From contig CM067082.1 in the NCBI GenBank assembly GCA_034008185.1, forward strand, positions 5,564,984 to 5,628,983: 64,000 bases of DNA. Direction: 5' to 3'. The position numbers were made by a program, and so were the translations under genes. The DNA comes from Gorsachius magnificus. Lineage: Eukaryota > Chordata > Aves > Pelecaniformes > Ardeidae. This document shows, in pieces, positions 51,601 through 62,009 of the stretch (position 1 is the stretch's first letter; each line of letters begins with the position of its first letter). A model generated the notes under the pieces. It had not been told where the DNA came from, searched no databases, and saw only the letters and a program-made list of their open reading frames with translations.

Positions 51601-52258
51601 AGTCAATACACGAGGAGAAATACCACTCGGAGGTCGTAACATGCTGTTCCATCTGCTCTGTCCTGGCCTGTTTCCTCAGCTGGATTTGCAGATGGGATCG
51701 TGGACATAGATGTTACATGGAAGCCAGAATTATGATACCAGGTCAGAGCAGTTGTCTGCTTCAGCTGGGATTATGTATGGCAAAGTTGGCACCATTTGCC
51801 TGAGGAAAAGGAGTGTGCTGGAGAGTAGGACCATACACATGTTGGGAAGGTGAATGCTGGGTTTGTGCATTCATATCTCTGTGTTAAGGACATATTGAAA
51901 AGGACCAGAATTCCCACGTGCATTGGCCTGTGGTGATCTGCCCCGTGGCGTAACTTTGTGGGAGCAAAAGAAAAAATAAAAGCATGAGATAATTCCTCTC
52001 TGGAAAGAAAGAGAGCGCGAATGTGTTTGCATCTCTGTCTTTCCATCTTTCTTTTCTCCCTTTATCCCCCCTGATGTCTTTTGAATTTGTTCGCCAATTT
52101 TTTATGCAATTTGATAAAGATGTACGGAGATCAGTGGCAATGAAATTCCTTCAAATCCATGAAATCTGGAGGAGAGGAGAGACACTAAATGAGGGAAAGG
52201 CACTAACAAGCAGATTTCAGTCTGGACAAAACACTTTGCAGGCACCACCAAGCCCATA

Positions 52259-52595
52259 TCACAGAAGGTAGAAATGTCCCTTGGAAGGGGCTGCTGGAGG
52301 TCTCCAGCCCAGCCTCCTGCTAAAAGCACCAAACTACATCAAGTCAGCTTTGCCTGGGCTGAGTCTCAAAGACCTCTAACGCTGGAGAATTGACAGCCGC
52401 CCCAGATGACCGTTTCCCGCACTGCACTGTTCTGCAAGTGAAGAATCTTTTCCTGATGTCCAGTCTGAACCTCCAAATTGGGGCCGTTTGCCCATGATTG
52501 AGAAGCATTTGTCTCCATCATCTCTACAACTTCCCTTGGGGTAGTGGTAGCTGAGATTAGATTCCCCCTTAGCCTCCTCTTCACAAAACAAGCTG
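52259..52595 (-). mobile_element. Old CR1 LINE 3' fragment
   Basis: The plus strand shows a complementary CR1 end in diverged form. The blocks are TCCCTTGGAAGGGGCTGCTG, TCTCCAGCCCAGCCTCCTGC, GAAGAATCTTTTCCTGATGT and CCCTTAGCCTCCTCTTCACA. The order fits the 3' end and ORF2 C-terminus. There are many changes, so it is an old copy. Confidence 0.85.
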
Positions 52596-53869
52596 ATGTT
52601 GAGTCAATCAATCACAAGAAAATCGTAGGCAACCAGTACCCTTGGAATTACCTTTTCTTTTATAAATGGGAAGACAGAGGGATAAGAATTAGATGTTTCT
52701 GCACTTCCTGCAAAAATGTATAAATGCAGCTCTGCAGTGCGTTGATCTCTACTTTTTCCTATAGTCCTTGAAGAATAACAGCTATCGCTACAGGAATAAC
52801 TACAAGTGCTTTCTTTCCAAACAAATGATAAAGTATCTTACCTTATGTCAGCATTAAAGAACAGAAATCACTTGTCTATCTGCTGGCATTATGTATTTGA
52901 CGAGAAGTGAAGATACTCTCCTCTCTAGTGCAGTTTCAAATCAGTACCTCATTTGCAGAGTTTATGTAATGCCTCGTTGATCTACCATAGCGCTCCCTTA
53001 ACGTCTGTGAGTTTCCATTTCAGAGCTGGGTTTTAAATAATTTCAAAACTGCAAACTTATTGTTGTTTTGCTATTTCTCCCACTGCCTATCAAAAAATCA
53101 TTAAAATATTTCCATTTTATTTTTGCATAAAGAATTGTAGCAGCTGTTGGTTTCACAGGGAAATCAAGGCTTCAGGAAAACTGGTTAATGTAGAATAAAT
53201 TTAGGGATTTTCAGTATTCCCCATTAAATATCAATTTACATTGTTTGGGCCAGTGATGGGCTAGGATTTAGCAACTCTATCTCGTTGCAGCCTAAGAAGT
53301 TCCACTTGATAGCTTGTGTACTGTTTATCCATACAGTGGTACTCTTCTCCTTACTTCCACACAAAAAAAAAAAAAAAAAAAAAAGGATGCTTTGAACACA
53401 AGCTGCTGTGGTTCATCAGGACTGTGGTAAACCCACGAGGTGAGCACAGCTAGAAGAGGCAGCCAACAGACGAGCAGTTTCTGTGCTTTCCTTTGAGATC
53501 TCCTGTGAACTTCTCGGGCTGTCAGAGGACTCCTGGGAGTTCTTCAAGGATGCTCAGGGTGCCAGCTGTGGTTGGGAAAGGATAGCTACTGGATGCCTAC
53601 TGTCCATCAGGCTCTAGCAGCTTTTAATGAGCTCTGCCAGCTATTCCTGATCAGAAGGTGCTTTGAGCTTGGGTTTTTTTCCAGCTGGCTCCTAGCTAGG
53701 GATAATCAAGCACCCTTTCAACGGGTGCTGTGGAGAAGCCTATATAGCTGTGGGCCTTAAAGCACAGCTCCCAGATACAGCAGTTGGTGCAGAAGTGGTC
53801 CAGAAAGAGATTGACTGGTTCTTCTCCAAGACACTGAAGATACAAAAGCCTGAATCCCAACTCTACTGA
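52596..53869. other. Mostly unique DNA; right part may belong to the CR1 that follows
   Basis: A 22-base A run lies at 53363-53384. The stretch 53440-53869 is less AT-rich and could be the upstream part of the CR1 5' region, but I could not match it with confidence. Confidence 0.5.
53363..53384. repeat. Poly-A run (22 bases)
   Basis: Uninterrupted A; no adjacent retrocopy or target duplication was found. Confidence 0.95.
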
Positions 53870-53959
53870 ATGATGTGCTGGCAGTCTGTGCTTATAAGGT
53901 TGGGAAACAAAGACTTCTATGACGGCAAGAAGCTTGTGACTTCTAGCCTCAGGAGGAAG

Positions 53960-54235
53960 GCTCCTGCTCCACCTGCAAATCTGCAACTACAGTATACCTT
54001 CGGTTCCCTGTGTGCAGGTGAGGGGCTAGGAGCACTGTCTGATGAAGCATCTGAGGCAGCTGAGCCTGAGGAGGAAGGCTGATAGCAATGGGTGACTCCC
54101 TCCTGTGGGTGATGGAGTCCTCATCTGTCAACATGACCCGCTCTCTAGGGAGGAGCTCCAGGAGCTCAGGTCTGAGATATTGTAGACAGACTGCTTAGGC
54201 CTGTCCAGCCCTTGGACTGCTTCCTTCTTCCACAT
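53960..54235 (+). pseudogene. CR1 ORF1 remnant, N-terminal side with GDSL motif
   Basis: Upstream of the ERV the sequence encodes an acidic linker rich in Glu and Ala and then, in another frame, AMGDSLL at about 54085-54105. In intact CR1 elements ORF1 encodes an RNA-binding protein with an SGNH/GDSL esterase-like domain that acts with ORF2 in retrotransposition. The nucleophile motif survives here, but frameshifts separate it from the linker. The ERV cuts the domain just before its GTND block. Confidence 0.75.
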
Positions 54236-54782
54236 TGTCCTGGTTTTGGCTGGGATAGAGCTCATTTTCTTCCTAGTAGCTGGCATAGTGCTGTGTTTTG
54301 GATTTAGCATGAGAAGAATGTTGATAACGCACTGATGTTTTAGTTGTTGCTAAGCAGTGCCTACACCAGTCAAGGACTTTTCAGCTTCCCATGCTCTGCC
54401 AGGAGCACAAGAAGCTGGGAGGGGGCACAGCCAGGACAGTTGACCCCAACTGGCCCAAGGGCTATTCCAGACCATAGGACATCAAGCTCAGTATATAAAC
54501 TGGGGGGAGCTGGCTGGGAGATAGCGATCGCTGCTTGGGGATGGGATGGGCATCAATCAGCGGGTCATGAGCAACTGCAATGTGCATTTCTTGTTTTGTA
54601 TATTCTGTATATTCTTTTAACATGATTATTATTATTTTCCTCTGCTGTATCATTAAACTGTCTTTATCTCAACCCACGGGTTTTACCTTTTTTCCAATTC
54701 TTTCCCCCATCCCACTGGGGGAGGGGGGGAGTCAGTGAGCAGCTGGGTGGTGTTCAGCTGCCAGCCGGGTTAAACCACAACA
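54236..54782 (+). repeat. 5' LTR of the ERV
   Basis: Starts TGTCCTGG and ends CACAACA. It matches the solo LTR at 5342-5893 over nearly its whole length, including the central module. It carries TATATAAA at 54492-54499 and ATTAAA at 54652-54657. Confidence 0.92.
54492..54499 (+). promoter_or_regulatory. LTR TATA box
   Basis: TATATAAA within the 5' LTR, about 160 bp before the ATTAAA signal. Confidence 0.7.
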
Positions 54783-54791
54783 GTCCTTTTT

Positions 54792-54809
54792 TGGTGCCCA
54801 ATGTGGGGC
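54792..54809 (+). other. Retroviral primer-binding site, Lys-tRNA type
   Basis: TGGTGCCCAATGTGGGGC begins 10 bp after the LTR end. It differs at two positions from the classical site complementary to the 3' end of tRNA-Lys(1,2), and both differences are C-to-T changes. This marks the start of the internal region and suggests a class II (ERVK-like) affinity, although the target duplication is 5 bp and not 6. Confidence 0.75.
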
Positions 54810-54873
54810 CCAAAGGGTTTGCGATAAGGACAGATTAATCAGAGCTTATTAAGGATTTTATTTCTCTAAATAG

Positions 54874-55173
54874 TTGTGGGTCATGATATTGATTCATCTG
54901 TTCTCAGTCTTAGTTTATCTGATCTGCGCCATGATCCTTTTTTTTGCTGTACATCTTAAAGAAAAGATTGGTGTTGAGTTTTGCAGTTTGCTGTGCTCTG
55001 CAGTGATTAGTGATGTTTTGCCTGGAAAATTTGTTATTAAAACACTGACCTTGAGCTTTATCTGGTATTTGGGCTTTGTACTGAAGCCAGTACTGTACTT
55101 TGGGTACCACCTCGCGGAGACAATTAGCAATTATACATCTGCTTCTGAGAGGTTTTTTATGGAGGAAATATAG
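54874..55173 (+). CDS. Hydrophobic 99-residue open frame in the ERV leader region
   Basis: An intact frame starts 64 bp after the primer-binding site. Residues about 4-28 are almost entirely hydrophobic, and further hydrophobic stretches lie near 36-50 and 57-80, so two or three membrane segments are possible. A charged interval (KEKIG) separates the first two. It does not look like gag, which normally begins here. I do not recognise the family. It may be a chance frame, a relic of an accessory gene, or part of a non-autonomous ERV design. Expression is unknown. Confidence 0.35.
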   Translation: MWVMILIHLFSVLVYLICAMILFFAVHLKEKIGVEFCSLLCSAVISDVLPGKFVIKTLTLSFIWYLGFVLKPVLYFGYHLAETISNYTSASERFFMEEI

Positions 55174-55581
55174 AATGGCACCTTCGCTACCTTCTTGTAT
55201 GATGTTTCCTCCTTTATTACAACGGCTTTTCAGCATCTTGAACATCCTTGTATAGTTAAGATATATCTATTGGTATTTCTTAGGAATATCGTTCTGGTTT
55301 TGTCTAAGGTTAGTAAGCAATTTAAGATCCAGAGATCTGCGCCAAGGATAGATAGTTATGAGTGGCAGGGTGTGTGGGATAGTAAGGGCCAAGTATCTAG
55401 GACAGTGAGCACCTCCAATGTTTTGGAACTTCACTCCTGAACAAGTGCAGAATCCTGAAAAGCTAGTAAAATACTTGGAAAAAGTATGTTGTCACCCTGG
55501 CAACTCCGGAGAGACACTGCAACGTGCTGGGGCCTGGCCCATGCCTACCGAGCCCTGTTCAACTCTATTCAATACCGTCAA
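55174..55581 (+). other. Degenerate ERV internal sequence
   Basis: The remaining internal region has short open frames (55418-55651 and 55486-55680) that may be gag-side relics around 55440-55575. Two overlapping frames there look partly coding, as expected after frameshift. No protease, RT, integrase or envelope motif can be seen. It joins the 3' LTR fragment at a GA-rich junction. Confidence 0.5.
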
Positions 55582-55875
55582 GGGAAGAAGAAGGAAAGGG
55601 GGAACATTTGGATTGATGGCATTTGTCTTCCCAAGTACCCGTTATGCGTGATGGAGCCCTGCTTTCCTGGAGATGGCTGAACTCCTGCCTGCCCATGGGA
55701 ATGGGTTCCTTGTTTGGCTTTCCTTGCACACACAGCTTTTGCTTTACCTATTGAACTGTCTTTACCTCAACCCACGAGTTTTCTCACTTTCACTCTTCTG
55801 ATTCTCTCCCCCATCCCACCAGAGGGAGTGAGCAAGCAGCTGGGTAGGGTTGATGGCTGGGGTTAAACCATAACA
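55582..55875 (+). repeat. Truncated 3' LTR of the ERV, second subtype
   Basis: From GGGAAGAAGAAGGAAAG to the AACCATAACA end it matches the distal half of the solo LTR at 21924-22498. It does not match the 5' LTR of its own element in the central module. U3 and the TATA box are missing. Confidence 0.88.
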
Positions 55876-56204
55876 CACGTGAGCACCAATGATACAGTCA
55901 ATGAAACCTGGAGCACCTTAAATATGGCTACATGGTTCCACATGTCGTGGTTGAGGACGTGTGGCCCAGATGGTTTTCTCCTTGAGGGGGAGGGCTAGAG
56001 AAGGAGTGGATGGATCCTGTTCTTCAACAGCTACTTACACAGATGGTGTCAACATCAGGGATATAGCTTTTATGACTGTGGGACCTTCTTTGGGGACCAA
56101 AGACAGCTACAAAGAGACAGGATTGACCTGACCAAGTGGGGCAAAAATGGGAATGGAAATTCCAAGTGGGGAATGGCAGGGGAGGGCAGTGATGACCCTC
56201 AGAG
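55876..56204 (+). pseudogene. CR1 ORF1 remnant, C-terminal side of the SGNH domain
   Basis: Directly after the ERV the frame resumes with HVSTNDT, the counterpart of the conserved GTND block. About 50 codons on come FFNSYLHRWCQHQGYSFYD and RDRIDLTKWGK blocks. In CR1 esterase domains the last block normally carries the catalytic His of the Asp-x-x-His pair, and here that position reads Asp, so the copy is inactive. One stop interrupts the frame. Confidence 0.75.
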
Positions 56205-56755
56205 GTGTCACTTTATGTGAGCGTGCAGGGGGAATGTATGGAGCTCTGCTTTGGAACTGATGATGAGCCAGCTGGGAGCTGATGGGTCATGCTCAGAGGT
56301 CAGACCAATGCAGGTGATGCTGTGGTGGGTGTTTGGTACAGACTGCCAGATGAGGAAGAAGATTAGGCCTTCTTCAGACAACTGGAGGAAGCCAGCCTGG
56401 AGAAGAGAAGGCTCGGGGTGACTTTATCCATCTATATAAATATCTGGTGGGAGGATGTAGAGGCAGAGCCAGGCTTCCCAGTGGTATTCAGTGAAAGGAG
56501 AAGAGGCAATGAGCACAAACTGAAATTCAGGAAATCCCATTTGAACGTAAGAAAACTTTTTTTGCTATGAGGGAGTCTGAACACTGGCACTGGCTGCCTA
56601 GAGAGGTTGTGGACTCTCTCCATCCTTGCAGCTATTCAAAGCTGGCTGGACATGGCCCTGGGCAATCTGCACCAGCTAACCCCGCTTTGAGCAGAGGTTG
56701 GACTAGATGATCCTCAGATGTCCCTACCAGCCTCAGTGATTCTTCAGCTCTGTGA
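56205..56755 (+). pseudogene. CR1 ORF2 remnant, endonuclease N-part fused to C-terminus
   Basis: It starts with GVTLYVSVQ and ELCFGTDDEP, then VMLRGQTNAGDAVVGVWYR and FFRQLEEA, all from the middle of the endonuclease domain. At about 56385 it jumps to LEKRRLG-type sequence of the ORF2 C-terminus. It ends with GGACTAGATGATCCTCAGAT and a worn 3' end. A CTGGAG(G)AAG word is present on both sides of the expected deletion and may have mediated it. Confidence 0.8.
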
Positions 56756-58394
56756 GAGACCATGTTCTTTCTTTCCCTTTACATCAGTGAAGCAGCACAC
56801 AGCAGTGAGAAACAAGGTACCTGATTTGTGGGGATGTTCTCGGAGTTTAATGAAGAGAAACAAGTGAGAATGGTTTGCAGCATAGCTTTCCCACAGCATA
56901 TTTTCTTCGAGCAATGTAAATTTTCATGAGTGAAATAATCTACCTTGAATTGTTTAATTATTGGCAATAAAAGAAACCACAAGGCTGAGCTGCAAATTAC
57001 AGGGATAAAAAAACTAAGTGCAGGTTTAGACTTCACTGAAGCTTTGTTGAACTCTGTAGGTATTCCAAGTGTATGTTTAAGAATGTCAAATGAATAAATA
57101 ACAGCTACTTGAGCCATCTACTCTTTTTTAACTGTAATTAGTGGTACACTGCAATCTGCTTTTGGAAAGAATTGGAAATCTTCCAAAGATAGAATAGGCC
57201 ACAGGATTTTGGTACAGTTGGTTGAGATGAAGTGATATGATGTCCTTGCAGGGCAGAGGAAGGAAAGCCAAAAGAGAATGACCAGGCAGATGCTCGATGG
57301 TAAATGTCTGGATTTCAGCTTGAGCTGGACAAAGGAAAAGTTCTTTTCTGCTGTGCCAAAGGAGGAGGTCCATTCCCATGTTCTGTCTCTGGGGCTCAGG
57401 ATCACTAGCGATGACGTGATGTGAAATTGTGTACTGCACTTCTGGTGGGTGCCATTAATTCTGCCAGTTTGCAGCAAAACTACAGCTATTCACTGAATGG
57501 CATGCCTGGTCTGTCCCCTCTTCTTGCACATAGTGCAAATTGCTTATGCATAGGTGGTGATTCATCCCCACAGCCTCTCTCCTGCCTCTCGTTTCTCCAA
57601 TTGCAAGATCCAGCCAATGCTGATGCAAAGACCGGCAAGGTCTCCTTTTTTCTTGCTTATTTTTCATTCTTCCACTGCTCTGTCACTGACAGAGACTTAG
57701 CATTTTGTTTTTCCTTCTAGCCTCTGCACCTGCCCCTTTGGCCTTCATTTGCAAGATAATTTCAGGGTCTGCACTCTTGCACCCTCCCTGTTCCTTCTCT
57801 TCACCTTGACGTCAAGATTTCATCTCTTTTGCTTTTTCTTCTTGTCAGCCCCATTTCATGAAGTCTGCTTTGCACAGGGTTATATTTCCTTGCCTGTACT
57901 TTGTAGATACCTAGAAAATCCATTATTATTTATTATTGTGTTGCTTTGAAAAGTTAGCCATAAATATAGATACACTATGGAACTGCAGCTATTTACAGAG
58001 ACATAGCAAATAATATCCTAAACCTATGCCAAACAGCTCTACTACAATTCACCCTTCCCTAGTGAAAGGACGAGAAGAATTGTCTATGTAGCTAATGCTA
58101 GAGTGGGAAAAAGAAAGCAACTTCAAAGGAGTGATGAGTCTGTTGGTTGCTCTGCTGAAAGGGAATAAACTATGAATGAAATGAAAACAAACTTCAAAAG
58201 GTGACATTCTGTAAAAAAAAAACTGAATAAAACTGTTTTGCCCATCTGCAAGTAAAGTTGTTCTTTTGCTTTGGTGAAGTTTGGAAACAAATATTTCTTA
58301 TGTGTGTTGGAAAATGAATTCGTTGCTAGAGACTGCATCACAGCAAACAGGGCTGAGAAGTTTGGGGGTCCTATTCCTACCTATATATCTAGTG
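56756..58394. other. Unique DNA, no gene recognised
   Basis: Open frames of 100-119 codons on the minus strand (57118-57477, 56779-57117) have no recognised domain. Nothing else stands out. Confidence 0.6.
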
Positions 58395-58490
58395 TATAAC
58401 GTAATTGTGAGCAAATTGTTTTACCTCTTCGTGCCTGTTTCTCACCCTTAAGTAGGGCTAATGATCCCTCCTTCCTTCTTAAAGCTTTTT
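58395..58490 (-). mobile_element. MIR-like SINE relic
   Basis: The plus strand reads GAGCAAATTGTTTTACCTCT, CGTGCCTGTTTCTCACCCTT, then GGGCTAATGATCCCTCC. This is the pattern of the MIR core in reverse (the lower-case GTCACTTAACCTCT / CTGTAAAATGGG region). It is heavily diverged. The call depends on remembered consensus. Confidence 0.5.
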
Positions 58491-61400
58491 CAGTCGGACT
58501 GGAGAACCAAGCTATGAAATATATGTATCCTTGCTGTTACTACACAGCAAAATATCTTGAAGGCTTCTGTTAAAACTTAGGAGAGGACACATCCATGTGT
58601 ATCTAAAGTCAGCATGAAGCATTATGGCTGTAATATTAAGGCACAGGAATCCAAGTAAACTAGAGTTGGTGCCCAATGTCCATTTTTATGCTTTATGTTG
58701 CTGGTTGTTCATATGTGTAAGAGGATATTTCTTCCATTACCCACTATCCTCCTTTCTCTGCACAGAGCTTTTTAAATTGCCAGGAATAGAAATGAGTATG
58801 TGAATGGATGTCTTTCTAAACCACCTTCCCCTTCTTGCAGAATTTAAAATGAGGAGGCTATTTCTGCTATGCTATAGAACATGTGGAGATGCAGTGGTTT
58901 TGAGAGGCTTCAGCACCATAAGCTTCCCAGTTAGTTTAAGGGCTATGGTTCTGTTACTAGGACACTACAGCATCTACCAAAAAATAATGAAAACTAGTCC
59001 TTTTATTTCTCCAAGGCATTGTATTTGCATCACAGTACAGAGTGATGTGATCCGATTACTTCAGAGGCAATCTAACTTTGAGCTCCTTGTGTTTATAACC
59101 ATTTGGTCATCACACGTTGGTCTCTCTGAGGGTCTTGGGTAATGATGTTGTTATCAGAGCTTTTATCTGTGGGTTAAGTATTTTAGGGAATTCATTCAGA
59201 GCAGCTCTGCTGCGGAAAGAGCATTAACAACCTGTTTTTCTTTTCTGCCTTGCTGTTTGCTTTCTGAGATAGCTGTATTTTGAGAGAAACTCTGTGTATG
59301 TCTAAACAACAAGCTTGGTCACTGTAAATGTATGCAGGTAGAATGAGATCTGCAAACAAAGATGACTTCGCAATGCAACTTCTTTTTTGAGAAGGTCCTT
59401 AGGGAGATACAAGGACATGTGGAAGTAATACACTCCTCAGTACATTGACTTTCTGGAGGGGTTGTAGGTCAGCCTGCCTAAACCTGAGATCTCTTGAAAA
59501 AGATTACGAAGGAGGAATATTTCAGATGTGTTTGCTGAAAGGATCTGTGTGACTCTCAGCATTGAGATCCGTGTGTTAATTTAAGCTTAAGCTATCAGTT
59601 GGTATTCAGTGCAGATTTGCAAAGTGTTGTCTTCTGAATAATGCTTGAAGACCTCAGTCCTCGTTATCCACCTGATGTCTGCACCTTCTTTATTTGCCGT
59701 TTTAACGAAGAGAATAAGACTTCAGTGTACACAAACACACCCTTCTGAGAGTTAAAATGAGCTTCAAATCCAAATTAATATTGTGATACTAGGGCTAATA
59801 GTAGTCATATTCCTCCCTGTGATGTTAAGGGATTCAAAGCTGAAACTCATTTATAATTTGAAAAGCTACAAATCCCTCTGCCTTGGAACGTGTTTTCATC
59901 TTTAGATGGTATCTGTCAAAACAGAGAAGTCCCATACACAGTTGGTCAAGACTTATGTTGTGGATCCAGGACAGAGGACTGCAAACCCGCATAGGGATGT
60001 TTCTTTGCCAGGACATGCAGTAATGTTTTCTTTTTTTAGCCTTTATGTCTATGTATTAAGCAATAAAATAATAATGAAAAAATAAATACTTTTTTTCAAA
60101 TGGTACCTGTAAAGAAGTGAGGCTTGATGCTCTTCAAATAGCTTTCTCTCTGCAAACGTTAAAATAAAAGTTAAAATTCATAACTGAAACCAAGTGATAG
60201 ACCATTATTATTAGTTAAATAGTTTCTGAAAGAGAATGAAGATTAGGAGATATGTAGTCTGGTCATGCTAATTAATTGCTTTCAGTTGTGCCATAAATCT
60301 GTCTGAAAGTAAAGAAGTTGTAGAGTTGCCTCTTACGTTGGTTCACAGCTATTAGGGATGAGATATGATAGCTGGAAAGTGTTTGTACACATGTCCTTTG
60401 TAAAACTTGGAAGTGTTAGTGTCGGTTGTTCTTCTTGTCTTGGGTTGGATGGACCTCATGAGCTCATTGCTTGAGTTGTTCTGGCAAATATTATTTTTGC
60501 AGTTTAAGAAAGGACACAAGAATCAAAAGACCATCAAAACTTGCATGTTGAAGTTTCAGAAGCAGGGAAAGCTGGGCTGAAAAATGTGTCCCTTATATTC
60601 TTTATGGAAGTAACAGCACTGAATGTAATGTTGCTCAATGGTGAGTTAGGAATGACACCGCTCTTTCTGACTTGTGATTATTAGTAAAAAGTGTGTCTGC
60701 TAGGAGAGAAGGGTTTGGACATGCATGCACTGGTCTGAACAAAGGTCTGAGTTAAGAAATCTCACTAACAAAGTTACTGAAAACATCTCTTGGCTCTTAT
60801 CCCCCCCAAATTAAGTGGCATGACAAGATCTCCCTGGTTTTCCGTAACCATACCATTCCTGAGTGTTGAACTCACTTAATTTGGAGTTTCTCATGTGGCT
60901 TTGGGTGTAGCTGGGGGAGCCCTGAGGAACCAGGCTGTTCTGACCTAGGGCACTCACGGCGGCAATAGGCTGCACATGGAAATTAGGAGGGAAACCTTCC
61001 ATATCTTGTGGTGCTGGAAATGGGACTACTCAGTAAAGGGAGCATAGAGGGTATCTGGATGAAAAGTCTTGACTACTAATACAGAATACATTCTTTTACA
61101 AAGCTTAGGATTTACAGGAATTTGGGCTGACGAAGGGAAAGTATCATGCTTAACATGCAGGCAACTGTACCTCCCCAGCCAAATTTCAGACCCTACCTAT
61201 GATGCCTGAAAACGTTAGAGCTGCTTAGGAAAAAAAATATGTGCAAATTCTAAGCTCAGCTTAGAAACTTTTTAGTCATACTAGACACTATACTAAAAAA
61301 AAGCCTACTGTAATTGTGCCCCAACTAATTCATCTCAATGGTGAAAGACTGAGTGGGCATCTTCGGTCAATATTTATCCAGAAATATTGAAAAGAAAAAT

Positions 61401-62009
61401 CTCTGCTGTCACTCAGGCCACTGTATTATCAGAAGAAATCTGTGGCAGCATTCAAAAAGCAAAAATTAACCAAACTACAAGTCTCCTTTTGGAGAAAAGC
61501 AATTTAACATTTAATAAAAGAAGTAACTTCACTTGGGGGGTGAATCTGCAGCCTATCAAGCCTGCCATATCATTTTAGAATTTATAACTCTCATGATTAG
61601 AAAATGTCAAGATAATCAAAATACAGGGGAAATTACATCTCCTACAGTAAATGAATGCTCTGAAGATACTCAGCTTGTGCGATGCTATAACAACCACAGG
61701 CCAATCCTGACTTTTAAACCACTTCTGTCACACACGGTTTTTTGCTTATACATTGCTTGAAGGTAGTGAAGATTTGGGTACGATTTCATAGTTGATCTTA
61801 AGAACGAGTTATTAAATCCCTTACATTTGATACACTGCTCTGATAATGAACCTGCGCTGTAGAGAAAGTGTCAAAAAGTTTAATTCCTTTTGTGCTCAAG
61901 CCCTCCATGTAAATCTGCGTGGGTAATAAAATTATAATCACATATTCATACCTCTTTGCAAAATAAATGTAATGATACTTTGTATTCCCTCGGTGCCCGC
62001 TCTCTCAAG
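58491..62009. other. Unique DNA, no gene recognised
   Basis: No gene or young transposon is recognisable. The frame at 58804-59142 (112 codons, plus) is unfamiliar. Confidence 0.6.

Larger units (their letters stand above)
42459..52258. other. Nearly 10 kb of unique DNA, no gene or young transposon recognised
   Basis: It holds a pyrimidine tract of TTTC-type repeats (45600-45652) and a cluster of ATGGCGG/GCCAT words (44440-44480, listed separately). There are scattered homopolymers. Open frames up to 113 codons resemble no family. It is the longest interval in the window free of recognisable CR1 or LTR sequence. Confidence 0.6.
54236..55875 (+). mobile_element. Internally deleted endogenous retrovirus inserted in CR1 ORF1
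   Basis: A 5' LTR, a Lys-type primer-binding site, about 0.8 kb of internal sequence and a truncated 3' LTR form a 1.64-kb element. CACAT (54231-54235) precedes it and CACGT (55876-55880) follows it. These are the two copies of a 5-bp target duplication differing by one G-to-A change at a CpG. No pol or env region is recognisable, and the 3' LTR lacks its U3 part. It is an old, defective, non-autonomous copy in a bird genome. Confidence 0.88.
53870..56755 (+). mobile_element. Old CR1 LINE with ORF1, internally deleted, interrupted by an ERV
   Basis: The element can be followed in order. First is an ORF1 part with a diverged acidic linker (53960-54080). Next comes a GDSL motif (54091-54102) of the SGNH-esterase domain. 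The ERV at 54236-55875 interrupts it there. The rest of the esterase region follows (STNDT at about 55880, then a FYDCGTFF block). A jump near 56200 leads into the ORF2 endonuclease, and a second jump near 56385 leads to the ORF2 C-terminus and 3' end. Most of ORF2, including the RT, is missing. Stops and frameshifts are frequent. The 5' limit is uncertain. Confidence 0.8.
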
